This document shows positions 17,042 through 25,825 of a stretch of 64,000 nt of DNA, piece after piece. The translations under genes and the position numbers were made by a program. Source of the stretch: Caproiciproducens galactitolivorans (GTDB taxonomy: Bacteria > Bacillota > Clostridia > Oscillospirales > Acutalibacteraceae). Location of the stretch: contig NZ_JAPOHA010000001.1 in assembly GCF_026672255.1 (NCBI RefSeq), positions 1-64,000 on the forward strand, in the 5' to 3' direction. Position 1 is the first letter of the stretch, and each line of letters begins with the position of its first letter. The notes under the pieces were generated by a model. That model saw only the letters and a program-made list of their open reading frames with translations, was not told where the DNA came from and made no database searches.

Positions 17042-17578
17042 TTGCCAAGTGAGAAGATTTTAGAGAAAAAGAAGCAGGTAGTTTCCGCTCTTGCCGACAG
17101 CCTGAAAGGTGCGTGCACAGGTGTTATTGTCGATTATAAAGGCGTAACCGTTGCACAGGATACAAAGCTCCGTAAGGAACTGCGTGAGGCCGGCAGCAAC
17201 TACATGGTTGTTAAGAACACATTGCTGCGTCTTGCACTGAAAGACGCCGGTATTGATGGCCTTGACCATATTCTTGAGGGAACGACCGCAATTGCGATCA
17301 ATAACGAAGATTACGTAGCCAGCGCAAGAATTCTTTCCAAGTTTGCCGCAACAAGCAAGACGTTTGAAATCAAAGCAGGTTTCGTTGACGGCGGCGCAAT
17401 TGATGCGGAAGCAGTTAAGGAATTGGCGGAATTGCCTTCCAAGGAGGTTTTGGTTGCAAAAGCTCTGGGCGGCCTCAATGCTCCGATTACCGGTTTCGTT
17501 ACTGTGCTTAGCGGCACAATGAAAGGCTTGGTTGTTGCTCTGAATGCAATTGCAGAGAAACAGGCTGCCAACGCATAA
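17042..17578 (+). CDS. rplJ: 50S ribosomal protein L10
   Basis: 178 residues starting at a TTG codon 8 bases after GGAGGTG. KILEKKKQVVSALADSL, VDYKGVTVAQDTKLRKELRE and MVVKNTLLRLAL are typical of L10, which anchors L7/L12 dimers to 23S rRNA. Slightly long but ordinary. Expression is expected to be controlled through the leader upstream. Confidence 0.95.
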   Translation: MPSEKILEKKKQVVSALADSLKGACTGVIVDYKGVTVAQDTKLRKELREAGSNYMVVKNTLLRLALKDAGIDGLDHILEGTTAIAINNEDYVASARILSKFAATSKTFEIKAGFVDGGAIDAEAVKELAELPSKEVLVAKALGGLNAPITGFVTVLSGTMKGLVVALNAIAEKQAANA

Positions 17579-17617
17579 GGACCCATATTATTATTAAATT
17601 ATTGGAGGTAACTAACA

Positions 17618-17992
17618 ATGTCTGATAAAGTTGTAAAGTTAATTGAAGATGTCAAATCCCTTACCGTTCTTGAGCTCTCCGAGCTCGTAAAGGCTCTCGA
17701 AGAGGAGTTCGGCGTTTCCGCTGCTGCTCCGGTTGCTGTTGCTGCTGCTGCCGCTCCGGCTGCTGCCGCTGCTGAGGAAAAGACTGAGTTCGACGTTATC
17801 CTCAAGGCTGTCGGTGCAAACAAGATCCAGGTTATCAAGGTTGTCCGCGAGATCACAGGTCTTGGCCTGAAGGAAGCAAAAGAAGTCGTTGACGGCGCTC
17901 CGAAGGCTGTTAAAGAAGGCGCTTCCAAGGACGATGCAGAAGCGATCAAAGCAAAGCTGGTTGAGGCCGGCGCAGAAGTCGAACTCAAGTAA
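17618..17992 (+). CDS. rplL: 50S ribosomal protein L7/L12
   Basis: 124 residues: N-terminal dimerisation helices ([23 protein letters not shown]), an alanine/proline hinge ([17 protein letters not shown]), and the C-terminal factor-binding domain ([20 protein letters not shown]). Strong codon bias in line with high expression. GGAGGTAACTAAC precedes the ATG. The transcript stops just after; rpoB does not follow. Confidence 0.95.
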   Translation: MSDKVVKLIEDVKSLTVLELSELVKALEEEFGVSAAAPVAVAAAAAPAAAAAEEKTEFDVILKAVGANKIQVIKVVREITGLGLKEAKEVVDGAPKAVKEGASKDDAEAIKAKLVEAGAEVELK

Positions 17993-18011
17993 TTCGATTT
18001 TTGAATGGTTA

Positions 18012-18046
18012 AAGCCCCTGCTGCCGAAAGGCAGCAGGGGCTTTTT
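18012..18046 (+). terminator. Strong terminator after rplL
   Basis: A perfect 14-bp stem (18012-18025 with 18030-18043), GAAA tetraloop and T-run. It closes the ribosomal protein operon. Confidence 0.93.
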
Positions 18047-18116
18047 GCAGTTTACCCCTCCCTGCCGGAGGGTTCTATTAATCTTTAAATTTTATGTTCA
18101 CCCTAAGCTTATCTGA

Positions 18117-19472
18117 TTACATATTCCTGTATTTTTTTACCCGGCGCAGATTTTTCTTTTTACGGTTATAAATTAAAGCTAAAATAATATAAATGATAAC
18201 AAGCAGGACAATGATAATCGCAACGACGATAAACCAGGTGGATGTGAAAATCGATTTCACCGTATTTGCGGAATGCAGAAGTTCGCTCCGTTCCACGCTT
18301 TCGGAAGCGACAAGGTTAATGGTAGTCAGCGGCTGGTTGGCATAGCTGAGGGTCGCCGTACCGATCACCTGCCCTTTCTTAACCGGGGCGCTTATCGTAT
18401 CGGGGATATGTTTTGTAACAATGATGCTGCTTGCCGAAACATTACTCGGAAGCATGGCGGAGTAGTTCTTTTCCGCAACCAGCAGCAATTTGTCTTTATT
18501 CCAGGCATCTTTCAGCTTCACTTCGCCAACCGAATCCCCGGTATTCAGGACGCTTTTCAGTTCCAGATTGCGAAAAGCCCACCGGAACAGCGCCGCCGTA
18601 TCCAGCATTTCGCCGCGTGTTTTAATTTCCTTGCCGCTTGCGGTTACGTCGGGGGCTCCCAGCGCTACGCAGAGGTAGGTGTAGCCTTCCGCCGTCGCGG
18701 AGGAAACCAGGCAGTAACCGGACTGATCGTGATGCCCCGTCTTAATTCCGCGGGCGTAGCGGTAGTAATACTGGCCGCCCAGTGCGTTGCGGTCGATTAA
18801 ATAGTTGGTCGTGGAAAGCGTACGTGATTTACCGGCATCGGGGCCGCCGGCCGGTTTATAGGTGTAACGCGTCTGCGAAGTGATCTCGGTAAAATGCGGC
18901 AGGCTCATGGCATATTTTGTGATCTTGTACAAGTCGCGCGCTGTGGTATAATGATTCTCATCGTGAAGGCCGTGCGGATTTGCAAAGTGTGTTCCGGTAC
19001 AGCCAAGTGCCTTTGCCTTTTGATTCATCCTGTCCACGAAGGAATCAACGTCGCCTTTTCCAACATAATCCGCCAGTACAAGCGCCGCGTCGTTGCCGCT
19101 TGGAACGAGCATGCAGTTCAGAAGCTGGAGCGCGGTCAGCTGATCGCCTTCCTTAATTCCCGAAAGCGAGCTTCCCGTTCCCAGAAGCTTATCGACAACT
19201 TGTTTGGTAACCGTTATTTTTGTGCCGTCAAGGTCCTTGATCTGTTCACTGGCGATAATAAAGGTCATAATTTTGGTAGTGGAAGCCGGTTCCCGGCGCT
19301 TGTCCGGATTCTTTTCGTAAACGATGGTGTCCGTATCCAGATTGACCAGTTCAATGGCTTCGCAGTTGGTATCAAATCCAATATTAAACGTTGCGGCATG
19401 GGCCGTAACCGATGATAAAAAAACAAATAATGTCAGGAAACAAGCGGATAGTTTGAGAAGCTTTTTTTTCAT
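18117..19472 (-). CDS. dacF: D-alanyl-D-alanine carboxypeptidase (DacF-type)
   Basis: 451-residue penicillin-binding protein of the PBP5/S11 family that trims the terminal D-Ala from peptidoglycan stems. A signal peptide (residues 1-27, ending THAHA-like TAHA/ATF) is followed by the three active-site motifs: Ser64-x-x-Lys67 (STTK), SGN at 125-127 and KTG at 244-246. A beta-rich stem (about 295-400) leads to one C-terminal membrane span (about 413-437) and a basic tail, so the enzyme is anchored outside the membrane. The C-terminal span in place of the usual amphipathic helix is slightly unusual. Convergent with rplL. Confidence 0.92.
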   Translation of the reverse strand: MKKKLLKLSACFLTLFVFLSSVTAHAATFNIGFDTNCEAIELVNLDTDTIVYEKNPDKRREPASTTKIMTFIIASEQIKDLDGTKITVTKQVVDKLLGTGSSLSGIKEGDQLTALQLLNCMLVPSGNDAALVLADYVGKGDVDSFVDRMNQKAKALGCTGTHFANPHGLHDENHYTTARDLYKITKYAMSLPHFTEITSQTRYTYKPAGGPDAGKSRTLSTTNYLIDRNALGGQYYYRYARGIKTGHHDQSGYCLVSSATAEGYTYLCVALGAPDVTASGKEIKTRGEMLDTAALFRWAFRNLELKSVLNTGDSVGEVKLKDAWNKDKLLLVAEKNYSAMLPSNVSASSIIVTKHIPDTISAPVKKGQVIGTATLSYANQPLTTINLVASESVERSELLHSANTVKSIFTSTWFIVVAIIIVLLVIIYIILALIYNRKKKNLRRVKKYRNM

Positions 19473-19624
19473 GGAACTTTTTCCTCCGATGTGATATTAT
19501 ATGTTTAAAGTAAATGACAAAAGTTAAATGCATGAACATGAATAAGTATAACAGCAATTCTGCAAAAGATAAAGTCCGTTTGGAATTGTTCATAATATTG
19601 TAAGATTTTGATGGAGGCTTGAAA

Positions 19625-20314
19625 GTGATTTACATAACAGGGGACACACACGGGGAAATGTGCCGCTTTGATTCCGGAGAAGTAAAAAAATTAAAAAAAG
19701 GCGATACGCTTATTGTTTGCGGGGACTTCGGCTTTATCTGGGACGGAGACGCAAAAGAAAACAAAAACCTGCGGAAATTGGGTAAGAAAAAATACAACAT
19801 TTTATTTTTAGACGGTACGCATGAAAACTTCGACCTCCTTGAAAAATATCCCGTAACCGAATGGAAAGGCGGCCTTGTGCGGAATATCAGCGGAAATTTA
19901 TACCATCTGATGCGCGGTCAGGTCTATACGATAGAGGATAAAAAGATTTTTACCTTCGGCGGCGGGGAAAGTACGGAAAAGCAAATGCGCATTGCCGCCG
20001 GAAAATGGTGGGAGCGTGAAATGCCGAGCATGGAGGAAATGGCTGCCGGTGTAAAAAATCTTTCGGCAGCCGATATGACGGTGGATTATATTCTTACCCA
20101 TGAGCCGGCTCCCCGCGTAATGACCAATACGGTCAATCCGCCGGAGAGTACGAATCAATTGCAGGCGTATTTCGAACAGCTTTCAAAACAGGTAAAATTT
20201 CAAAAATGGTTTTTCGGTTCCATTCATATCGACCGGAAAATTACATACCGGAATTACGCCGTGTTTGAAGACATATTGCCCGTGGAAGAGCCGCAGAGAA
20301 AAAGATACAGATAA
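19625..20314 (+). CDS. Calcineurin-like metallophosphoesterase
   Basis: 229 residues. The metal-binding motifs GDTHGE (residues 6-11), VCGDFGF and LDGTHENF are in order, and a later ILTHEPAP and FFGSIHID complete the two-metal centre. The start is the GTG seven bases after GGAGG; a TTG two codons earlier is too close to it. Substrate unknown; comparable short proteins are found in many Firmicutes and often annotated as phosphoesterases or serine/threonine phosphatases. Monocistronic with its own terminator. Confidence 0.82.
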   Translation: MIYITGDTHGEMCRFDSGEVKKLKKGDTLIVCGDFGFIWDGDAKENKNLRKLGKKKYNILFLDGTHENFDLLEKYPVTEWKGGLVRNISGNLYHLMRGQVYTIEDKKIFTFGGGESTEKQMRIAAGKWWEREMPSMEEMAAGVKNLSAADMTVDYILTHEPAPRVMTNTVNPPESTNQLQAYFEQLSKQVKFQKWFFGSIHIDRKITYRNYAVFEDILPVEEPQRKRYR

Positions 20315-20327
20315 TTCAGAATAAAGA

Positions 20328-20366
20328 ACAGCCCCGGAATCGTAATCGAAACCGGGGCTGTTTTTG
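20328..20366 (+). terminator. Terminator of the phosphoesterase gene
   Basis: ACAGCCCCGG (20328-20337) pairs with CCGGGGCTGT (20352-20361), then TTTT. Confidence 0.85.
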
Positions 20367-20385
20367 TGCTGTGCAGAGAATATTC

Positions 20386-20529
20386 TTATGCAAAGGTCTT
20401 TGCAAAGGAAAGCAGTTCGTCTCAGGACATGCCTTTTGCACAGATATCTATGTTGACGCCGTTGACGTTCCGGATGATTTGGTTACCGTCGAAGGACGGG
20501 TTTGCTTGGCGTGTCCAACGGAATCGATT
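20386..20529 (-). pseudogene. Decayed 3' end of a gene downstream of recG
   Basis: Read on the minus strand, one frame gives protein-like sequence: RFRWTRQANPSFDGNQIIRN, then VNGVNIDICAKGMS, a TGA stop, and DELLSFAKTFA followed by TAA. The helix-and-strand ending (VNGV-I--GMS-DELL-FA-T) looks like the C-terminus of a secreted or membrane protein of the DUF4367 type, which commonly ends with a selective -DEL(L/I)--A- helix; that likeness is from memory. An in-frame TGA also stands at its upstream edge. No start codon or ribosome site remains, and it abuts recG by 14 bases, so the rest of the gene was deleted. Confidence 0.5.
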
Positions 20530-20543
20530 TCAGACGGCATGTG

Positions 20544-22568
20544 TTAATCCGTTTTATTCTCAAAAAGCTGACGCACCTCCGCGCGAAGTCCGCGGTGGGA
20601 AGGGGCTTTCAGGTCGGCGTCCGTACGAAGAATTTCCCGCGCAACGGCCTGCGCCTGTTTTAAAACGTTCATATCCTGCGTCATATCGGCGATTTTTAAT
20701 TCCGGAAGGCCGTGCTGCCGATGGCCGAAAAAGTCGCCGGGGCCGCGCAGCTTTAAATCCTGTTCGGCAATCCGGAAACCGTCGTTCGTCTGGCACATGG
20801 TTTTTAAGCGTGCCACGGTGTCCTCGTTCTGCGCGTCGGAAATTAAAATACAGATGGATTTATCGGTTCCGCGCCCGACGCGCCCCCGAAGCTGATGCAG
20901 TTGGGACAGCCCATAGCGTTCGGCGTTTTCGATCATCATAACGGTCGCGTTCGGCACATCCATGCCAACCTCGACGACCGTAGTGGAAATCAGCACGGAA
21001 ATCCTGCCTTCGGAAAAGTCCGTCATAACGGCTTCTTTTTCCTTCGGTTTCATCTTGCCGTGGAGAACGCCGATTTTACAGCCGGGAAGCCATTCTTTGC
21101 GTGTCTTTACCGCGTATTCGTTCACGCTGGCCATGTCGTTCGGACCTTCTTCGATCATGGGACAGATAATATAGCACTGGCGGCCCGCGTCAATTTGCTT
21201 TTTAATAAAACGGAACGCCCGCAGGCGCTTATCCCCGGTAACGGCATAGGTGTCGACTTTCTGCCTGCCCGGCGGCATTTCATCCAGAACCGAGAGATCC
21301 AGATCCCCGTAAATCATTAAAGCAAGCGTACGGGGGATGGGGGTGGCGCTCATGACGAGCATGTGCGGATCGTCGCCCTTGGAGGCAAGCGCGGCGCGCT
21401 GGGATACGCCGAAACGGTGCTGTTCGTCGGTAATGACCAGCCCAAGCCGCTGAAAGGCAATGCCTTCGGAAAGAATCGCGTGCGTACCGATTACGAGCTG
21501 GATTTCGCCGGACTGAAGGCTTTCGGAAATCGCCCGCTTTTTTGCGGCGGTAAGGGAACCGGTCAAAAGCACCGTTCGCACTCCCTTTAAAAGACCGGAC
21601 AGGGTAGCAAAGTGCTGCCGGGCGAGGATTTCCGTAGGGGCCATTAGTGCCGCCTGCATGCCGCTGCGAACCGCGCAGTAGCAAAGCGCCGCCGCGACTG
21701 CGGTTTTACCGGAGCCGACGTCCCCCTGAATCAGGCGGTTCATCGGATAGCCGCTCATCATATCGCCGACGGCTTCTTTTACGGCCCTTCGCTGCGCCCC
21801 TGTAGGCTCAAACGGAAGCAGCGCAAAGTATTCCGCCGAGTCGTCGCGGGGGAGCCTGAGGCGGCTCTCGGTGCGGCTGCGGCCTTTTAAACGGAGCAGT
21901 CCGAGCTGAAGCACCAGCAGTTCTTCGAAAACCAGGCGTTTCCGCGCGATTCCCAAATCCTCCATGCTGCGGGGCCGGTGAATATTTTCCAAGGCATAGC
22001 GCAGCTGGCAAAGTCCGTACTGCATGCGGATATCTTCCGGAATCGGGTCCTGCATTGCGTCGGGCAGAAGTGCAAACGCATTCTTTACCGCAGATTCGAT
22101 CATACGGCCGGAAAGTCCTTTTGTCAGCGGGTAGATCGGATGGACGGCGGGACAGTCCGACGCGCTGCAAAACTGAGGCGCACTCATTTCACGCTTTAAG
22201 AAATTTGCTTTTACCTTTCCGTAAAAGAGATATTCTTCTCCCTCTTTCAGCATCAGCGGAATGTAGGGATTGTTGAAATAGGTGAGCTCCATGTCGCTGT
22301 CGCCGTCGGTTATCTTCACCTTATAAAGGGTCATACCGCCGCGGATACGGGTTTCGGAAGGGCGTTCCAAAACGGTGCCGCGTATGGCGCAGGGAACGTC
22401 CAGGGGAGCCTGTTGGATTGGTATCGGATTGCTCCAATCCTCGTAGGCGCGCGGATAAAAACGCAGCAAAGCGCCGACGGTCGGCGCGCCAAGCTTTGCA
22501 AACAGCCTGGCGCGCTTCTCGCCGACGCCTTTTAATTCCTGTATTTTTTTATAAAATAACGAACGCAT
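20544..22568 (-). CDS. recG: ATP-dependent DNA helicase RecG
   Basis: 674 residues. An N-terminal wedge/OB domain (KGVGEKRARLFAKLG at the start, DVPCAIRGTV-E) precedes the two helicase domains: LIQGDVGSGKTAVA (Walker A), APTEILARQH, ITDEQHRFGV (DEAH-like box), VMSATPIPRTL, STTVVEVGMDVPNATVM and QLHQLRGRVGRG. RecG remodels stalled forks and Holliday junctions. Its ATG overlaps the stop of the upstream gene by one base (TAATG on the minus strand). Confidence 0.96.
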   Translation of the reverse strand: MRSLFYKKIQELKGVGEKRARLFAKLGAPTVGALLRFYPRAYEDWSNPIPIQQAPLDVPCAIRGTVLERPSETRIRGGMTLYKVKITDGDSDMELTYFNNPYIPLMLKEGEEYLFYGKVKANFLKREMSAPQFCSASDCPAVHPIYPLTKGLSGRMIESAVKNAFALLPDAMQDPIPEDIRMQYGLCQLRYALENIHRPRSMEDLGIARKRLVFEELLVLQLGLLRLKGRSRTESRLRLPRDDSAEYFALLPFEPTGAQRRAVKEAVGDMMSGYPMNRLIQGDVGSGKTAVAAALCYCAVRSGMQAALMAPTEILARQHFATLSGLLKGVRTVLLTGSLTAAKKRAISESLQSGEIQLVIGTHAILSEGIAFQRLGLVITDEQHRFGVSQRAALASKGDDPHMLVMSATPIPRTLALMIYGDLDLSVLDEMPPGRQKVDTYAVTGDKRLRAFRFIKKQIDAGRQCYIICPMIEEGPNDMASVNEYAVKTRKEWLPGCKIGVLHGKMKPKEKEAVMTDFSEGRISVLISTTVVEVGMDVPNATVMMIENAERYGLSQLHQLRGRVGRGTDKSICILISDAQNEDTVARLKTMCQTNDGFRIAEQDLKLRGPGDFFGHRQHGLPELKIADMTQDMNVLKQAQAVAREILRTDADLKAPSHRGLRAEVRQLFENKTD

Positions 22569-24238
22569 TATTCGATTGAAACAATGAAATAATAAATCGG
22601 CTGTCCGCCGTTGACAAGCGTTACCTCGGTTTCGTTTGAAACCTTGCTCTTAATCCGGTTGTAGGCGTCGTTTGCCTGTTCTTCGGTCACGTCCGAGCCG
22701 TAAATGATGGTGATAAAGGAAGTAGAGCGGGTCACCATGGAGCGGGTCAGCTTCACGCAGGTGTGGACGATGTCTTTCTCGATCAGTTCCAGCTTGCCGT
22801 TGTTCAGGCCAAGGATGTCGCCGGATTTAATCTTATGTCCGCCAAACTCGGAATCCCGCGCGGCGAAAGTAACGGTAGCGGTTTCCACGTTCCCGGCGGC
22901 TTCCATCATGCTGACGGTATTCGATTCGGTTGAAGCGTCGGGGTCGAAAGCCAGCATGGCAGACAGCCCCTGCGGAATGGTGCGTGTCGGCAGGATGATT
23001 ACCTTGCGGTCTTTTACAAGCGGAACGGTCTGTTCGGCAGCCATAATGATATTTTTATTGTTCGGCAGTACAAGGACGGTTTTCGCGGGGGTCGCTTTTA
23101 CCGCCGCCAGAATGTCATTGGTGCTGGGGTTCATTGTTTGTCCGCCGCTGACGACATGTGTGCAGCCCAGATCCGTAAAGAGGGTTTTTAAGCCCTCGCC
23201 GGCAGCAACTGCAACAAACCCGATTTCGTCCACAGGATCAGCGGGGGCTAAAGGGGCGGAAGCAGCTTTTGCTTTGGCCTGGTCGTTCGCTTCGGCAGCT
23301 TTGCGATGCTGTTCCTTCATATTTTCCACTTTGACGGTCAGAAGCTGGCCGAACGCCAAAGCGGCCTGCAGCGCATTGCCCGGCTCTTCGGTGTGAACAT
23401 GGACCTTGATGATCTCTTCATCGTCGACAACCACGACGCAGTCGCCGATGGTTTCCAAATAGGAACGCAGTTCCTGCGGAGCTTTTTTGCAATTCTCGTC
23501 GCGTCCGACAATAAACTCGGTGCAGTAGGTGAAACGGATATCCTGATCAAATTCAGCCGCCGCATTGCGGAAAAAGTCGCTTTCCAGAGACTCTTCTTCC
23601 TGCGCGTCGATTTCACTTTCAAGAATCGTGCCGTCGCGGAAAACGCTCAGCATGCCGTCGAAGATATAGCACAGGCCTTTTCCGCCCGCGTCTACAACGC
23701 CCGCTTTTTTCAATACGGGGAGGAGTTCCGGCGTCTTTTCAAGAGCCTCTGCGGCGCCCTTGCAGATGGCGCTCCAAACGTACACGGCGTCGTCGTCAAT
23801 TGCCGCGGCTGCCTTGCCTTTTTCGCTCGCAACGCGGGAGACAGTCAGAATGGTTCCCTCCGTCGGCTTCATAACGGCTTTATAAGCGGCTTCCACGCCG
23901 ATTCCAAGAGCATTGGCAAGATCCGCGCCGCCGACTTCCTCCATACCCTCCAACCCTTTGGAAAAGCCGCGGAACAAAAGGGACAGGATAACGCCGGAGT
24001 TGCCCCTTGCGCCGTGAAGCATGGCGGAAGCAGCCCGATGGGCAATTTCACCCGCCGTGCCGTTTCCGTTCTCCGAAAGCTCTTTTGCGGCGGAGCTCAT
24101 TGTCATGGACATGTTGGTGCCGGTGTCACCGTCAGGAACGGGAAAAATATTCAATTCGTCGACGGATGTCTTGTGTTTTACAATATTATTAGCACCTGAA
24201 ATGATAGCGTTGCGCAGGTCAGTTCCATTTATCACCAT
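22568..24238 (-). CDS. yloV: DAK2-domain fatty acid kinase-like protein (FakA/YloV)
   Basis: 556 residues. Residues 1-200 form a DhaL/DAK2 domain with FPVPDGDTGTNMSMT (metal/ATP-binding aspartates) and LHGARGNSGVILS. The rest matches the YloV/FakA C-terminal region (TYCTEFIV, KVHVHTEEPG, VAAGEGL, FDPDASTESN). FakA phosphorylates fatty acids presented by a FakB partner; FakB is not in this window. The recG-yloV adjacency is common in Firmicutes. Strongly coupled to recG. Confidence 0.9.
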   Translation of the reverse strand: MVINGTDLRNAIISGANNIVKHKTSVDELNIFPVPDGDTGTNMSMTMSSAAKELSENGNGTAGEIAHRAASAMLHGARGNSGVILSLLFRGFSKGLEGMEEVGGADLANALGIGVEAAYKAVMKPTEGTILTVSRVASEKGKAAAAIDDDAVYVWSAICKGAAEALEKTPELLPVLKKAGVVDAGGKGLCYIFDGMLSVFRDGTILESEIDAQEEESLESDFFRNAAAEFDQDIRFTYCTEFIVGRDENCKKAPQELRSYLETIGDCVVVVDDEEIIKVHVHTEEPGNALQAALAFGQLLTVKVENMKEQHRKAAEANDQAKAKAASAPLAPADPVDEIGFVAVAAGEGLKTLFTDLGCTHVVSGGQTMNPSTNDILAAVKATPAKTVLVLPNNKNIIMAAEQTVPLVKDRKVIILPTRTIPQGLSAMLAFDPDASTESNTVSMMEAAGNVETATVTFAARDSEFGGHKIKSGDILGLNNGKLELIEKDIVHTCVKLTRSMVTRSTSFITIIYGSDVTEEQANDAYNRIKSKVSNETEVTLVNGGQPIYYFIVSIE

Positions 24239-24363
24239 TCAGCACTCCCTAAAATTCACATATTTGCCTACTATATATTTCATCATAATATTATATCATA
24301 GAGCAATCGTAGATTCAATCTTTAAATTTTGGGCAAAAACGGCGAGAAATAGTGGAATTTCTC

Positions 24364-24393
24364 AAAAAAATATCCCCACAGAATGTGAGGATA
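24364..24393 (-). terminator. Terminator of spoVS
   Basis: On the minus strand TATCCTCACA (24384-24393) pairs with TGTGGGGATA (24371-24380), loop TTC, then seven T from 24364-24370. Confidence 0.85.
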
Positions 24394-24408
24394 TAATAGG
24401 GGTCGGTG

Positions 24409-24669
24409 TTACCTCGGTTCTACAATTAATTTGATTGCCGTGCGTTCCTCGTTGCCGATTACTACGCTGGCAAAGGCAGGAATGCAAACGATGTCGATTC
24501 CCGACGGGGCTAGGTATCCGCGCGCAATTGCGATGGCCTTGATAGCCTGATTGGCTGCGCCGGCGCCGACGGCCTGCAGCTCGACGGATCCCTCTTCGCG
24601 AATTACTCCTGCGACAGCACCTGCGACGGAGTTGGGAGCTGATTTTGATGATACTTTTAAGATTTCCAT
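24409..24669 (-). CDS. spoVS: Stage V sporulation protein S
   Basis: 86 residues starting MEILKVSSKSAPNSVAGA, the diagnostic opening of SpoVS, continuing with the highly conserved VELQAVGAGAANQAIKAIAI and NEERTAIKLIVEPR. It is an Alba-like nucleic-acid binding protein needed at stage V of sporulation. An ATG two codons upstream abuts GGAGG directly; the one at 24669 has proper spacing and gives the standard length. Own terminator. Evidence that this organism or a recent ancestor sporulates. Confidence 0.95.
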   Translation of the reverse strand: MEILKVSSKSAPNSVAGAVAGVIREEGSVELQAVGAGAANQAIKAIAIARGYLAPSGIDIVCIPAFASVVIGNEERTAIKLIVEPR

Positions 24670-24795
24670 AGGCATCCTCCAGACTATAGCAAAATCATAG
24701 TACCATCATAGAACGAATTGAAAAGATTTGCAAGTATTATTTACTAAAAACAATTAAATTCGTAAAATAAAACTGTAGAAACCAACGAACAACTT

Positions 24796-25563
24796 TTATG
24801 CAATTTGAATCCGTTCCACCGAAAGCGTATTTCCGGTCTTGTCGTCGATATGAAATAAAGCGCAGTCCATCTTGCAATCTCCTTCGGCAAGCGCAAACCG
24901 AACGGGCATTTTCGTACGCATCTTTTCAATGACGAGTTCCGGCTGGACGCCGAGAACCGACTGGATCGGGCCCGTCATGCCAAGGTCGGAAAGATAGCCG
25001 GTACCCTTGGGCAGAATGCAGTCGTCCGCCGTTTGCACATGGGTGTGCGTGCCGAAAACGGCGGAGACCCTCCCATCCATATAGTACCCGAAGGAACGCT
25101 TTTCGCCCGTCGCTTCCGCGTGAAAGTCGATCAGCGTAATGGGGGGAACACCTTTTGCAAGAATCCGGTCCGCCTCGTCAAAGGGAGAATCCAGCCCATC
25201 CATGTAAACGGTACCCATCAGATTGATCACGCCGACCTGCGTTCTGCCCATATCCACAACACAGAAGCCTTTGCCCGGGGCACCGGAGGGGAAATTCGCG
25301 GGGCGCAGGAGATATTCACACGAGTCATATAGTTCGTAGCTTTCCTTTCGGCGAAAGCTGTGATTGCCCGCCGTAATGACGTCCACGCCGCTGTCGAACA
25401 GGAACTGAACCGACACGGGCGTAAGGCCGTTGCCGTCCGCGGAGTTTTCCCCGTTGGCGATTACCAGGTCAATTCCCTTCAGCTTTTTTAAAGAGGGAAG
25501 ATGCGCGCGCAGAAAACGGCAGCCAATGCTGCCCACCACGTCGCCAATGGCAAGTATATTCAT
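24796..25563 (-). CDS. ymdB: YmdB-type cyclic nucleotide phosphodiesterase
   Basis: 255 residues of the TIGR00282 metallophosphoesterase family: NILAIGDVVGSIGCRFL, VIANGENSADGNGLT, VITAGNHSFRR (the last two contain the metal-binding Asn/His), IDFHAEATGEKRSFGYY and FGTHTHVQTADD. YmdB hydrolyses 2',3'-cyclic nucleotides and affects RNA turnover and multicellular behaviour in Bacillus. It lies downstream of rny, the usual arrangement, although 260 bases and a hairpin separate them here. Confidence 0.92.
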   Translation of the reverse strand: MNILAIGDVVGSIGCRFLRAHLPSLKKLKGIDLVIANGENSADGNGLTPVSVQFLFDSGVDVITAGNHSFRRKESYELYDSCEYLLRPANFPSGAPGKGFCVVDMGRTQVGVINLMGTVYMDGLDSPFDEADRILAKGVPPITLIDFHAEATGEKRSFGYYMDGRVSAVFGTHTHVQTADDCILPKGTGYLSDLGMTGPIQSVLGVQPELVIEKMRTKMPVRFALAEGDCKMDCALFHIDDKTGNTLSVERIQIA

Positions 25564-25760
25564 AGTATAAGCCTACCTTCTATCGAAATTCCCATTGCGG
25601 GAGTTGGAGTCCTGTAAAATATTGTAACAGTTTATTTTTTACCTGTAAATCCTCAAAAATACGAATTCTCGGATTTTGCAGGATTTGAGTTTCAAAAATT
25701 CACAAACGAAGGTTATGGAGTACGGTTTGCCTGCAAACGGATGAAAATCACGGAAATAAT

Positions 25761-25796
25761 TTTTGGGGGAACAGCCTTCTTGCTGTTCCCCCAAAA
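25761..25796. terminator. Strong perfect hairpin after rny
   Basis: A perfect 15-bp stem (25761-25775 with 25782-25796, loop CTTCTT). Position 30 bases past the rny stop suggests a 3' end, but no clear T-run follows on either strand, so it could be a processing or stability element instead. Confidence 0.55.
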
Positions 25797-25825
25797 CTTC
25801 TCCCCAATTATGCGCCATTGATAGG

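Noticed and set aside
20366-20941. A plus-strand frame running into the end of recG, and a ferredoxin-like reading (VCLACPTESIS) near 20500
   Set aside because: The plus-strand cysteines do not follow a CxxCxxC pattern, and the minus strand gives a much better protein-like reading that I report as a pseudogene.
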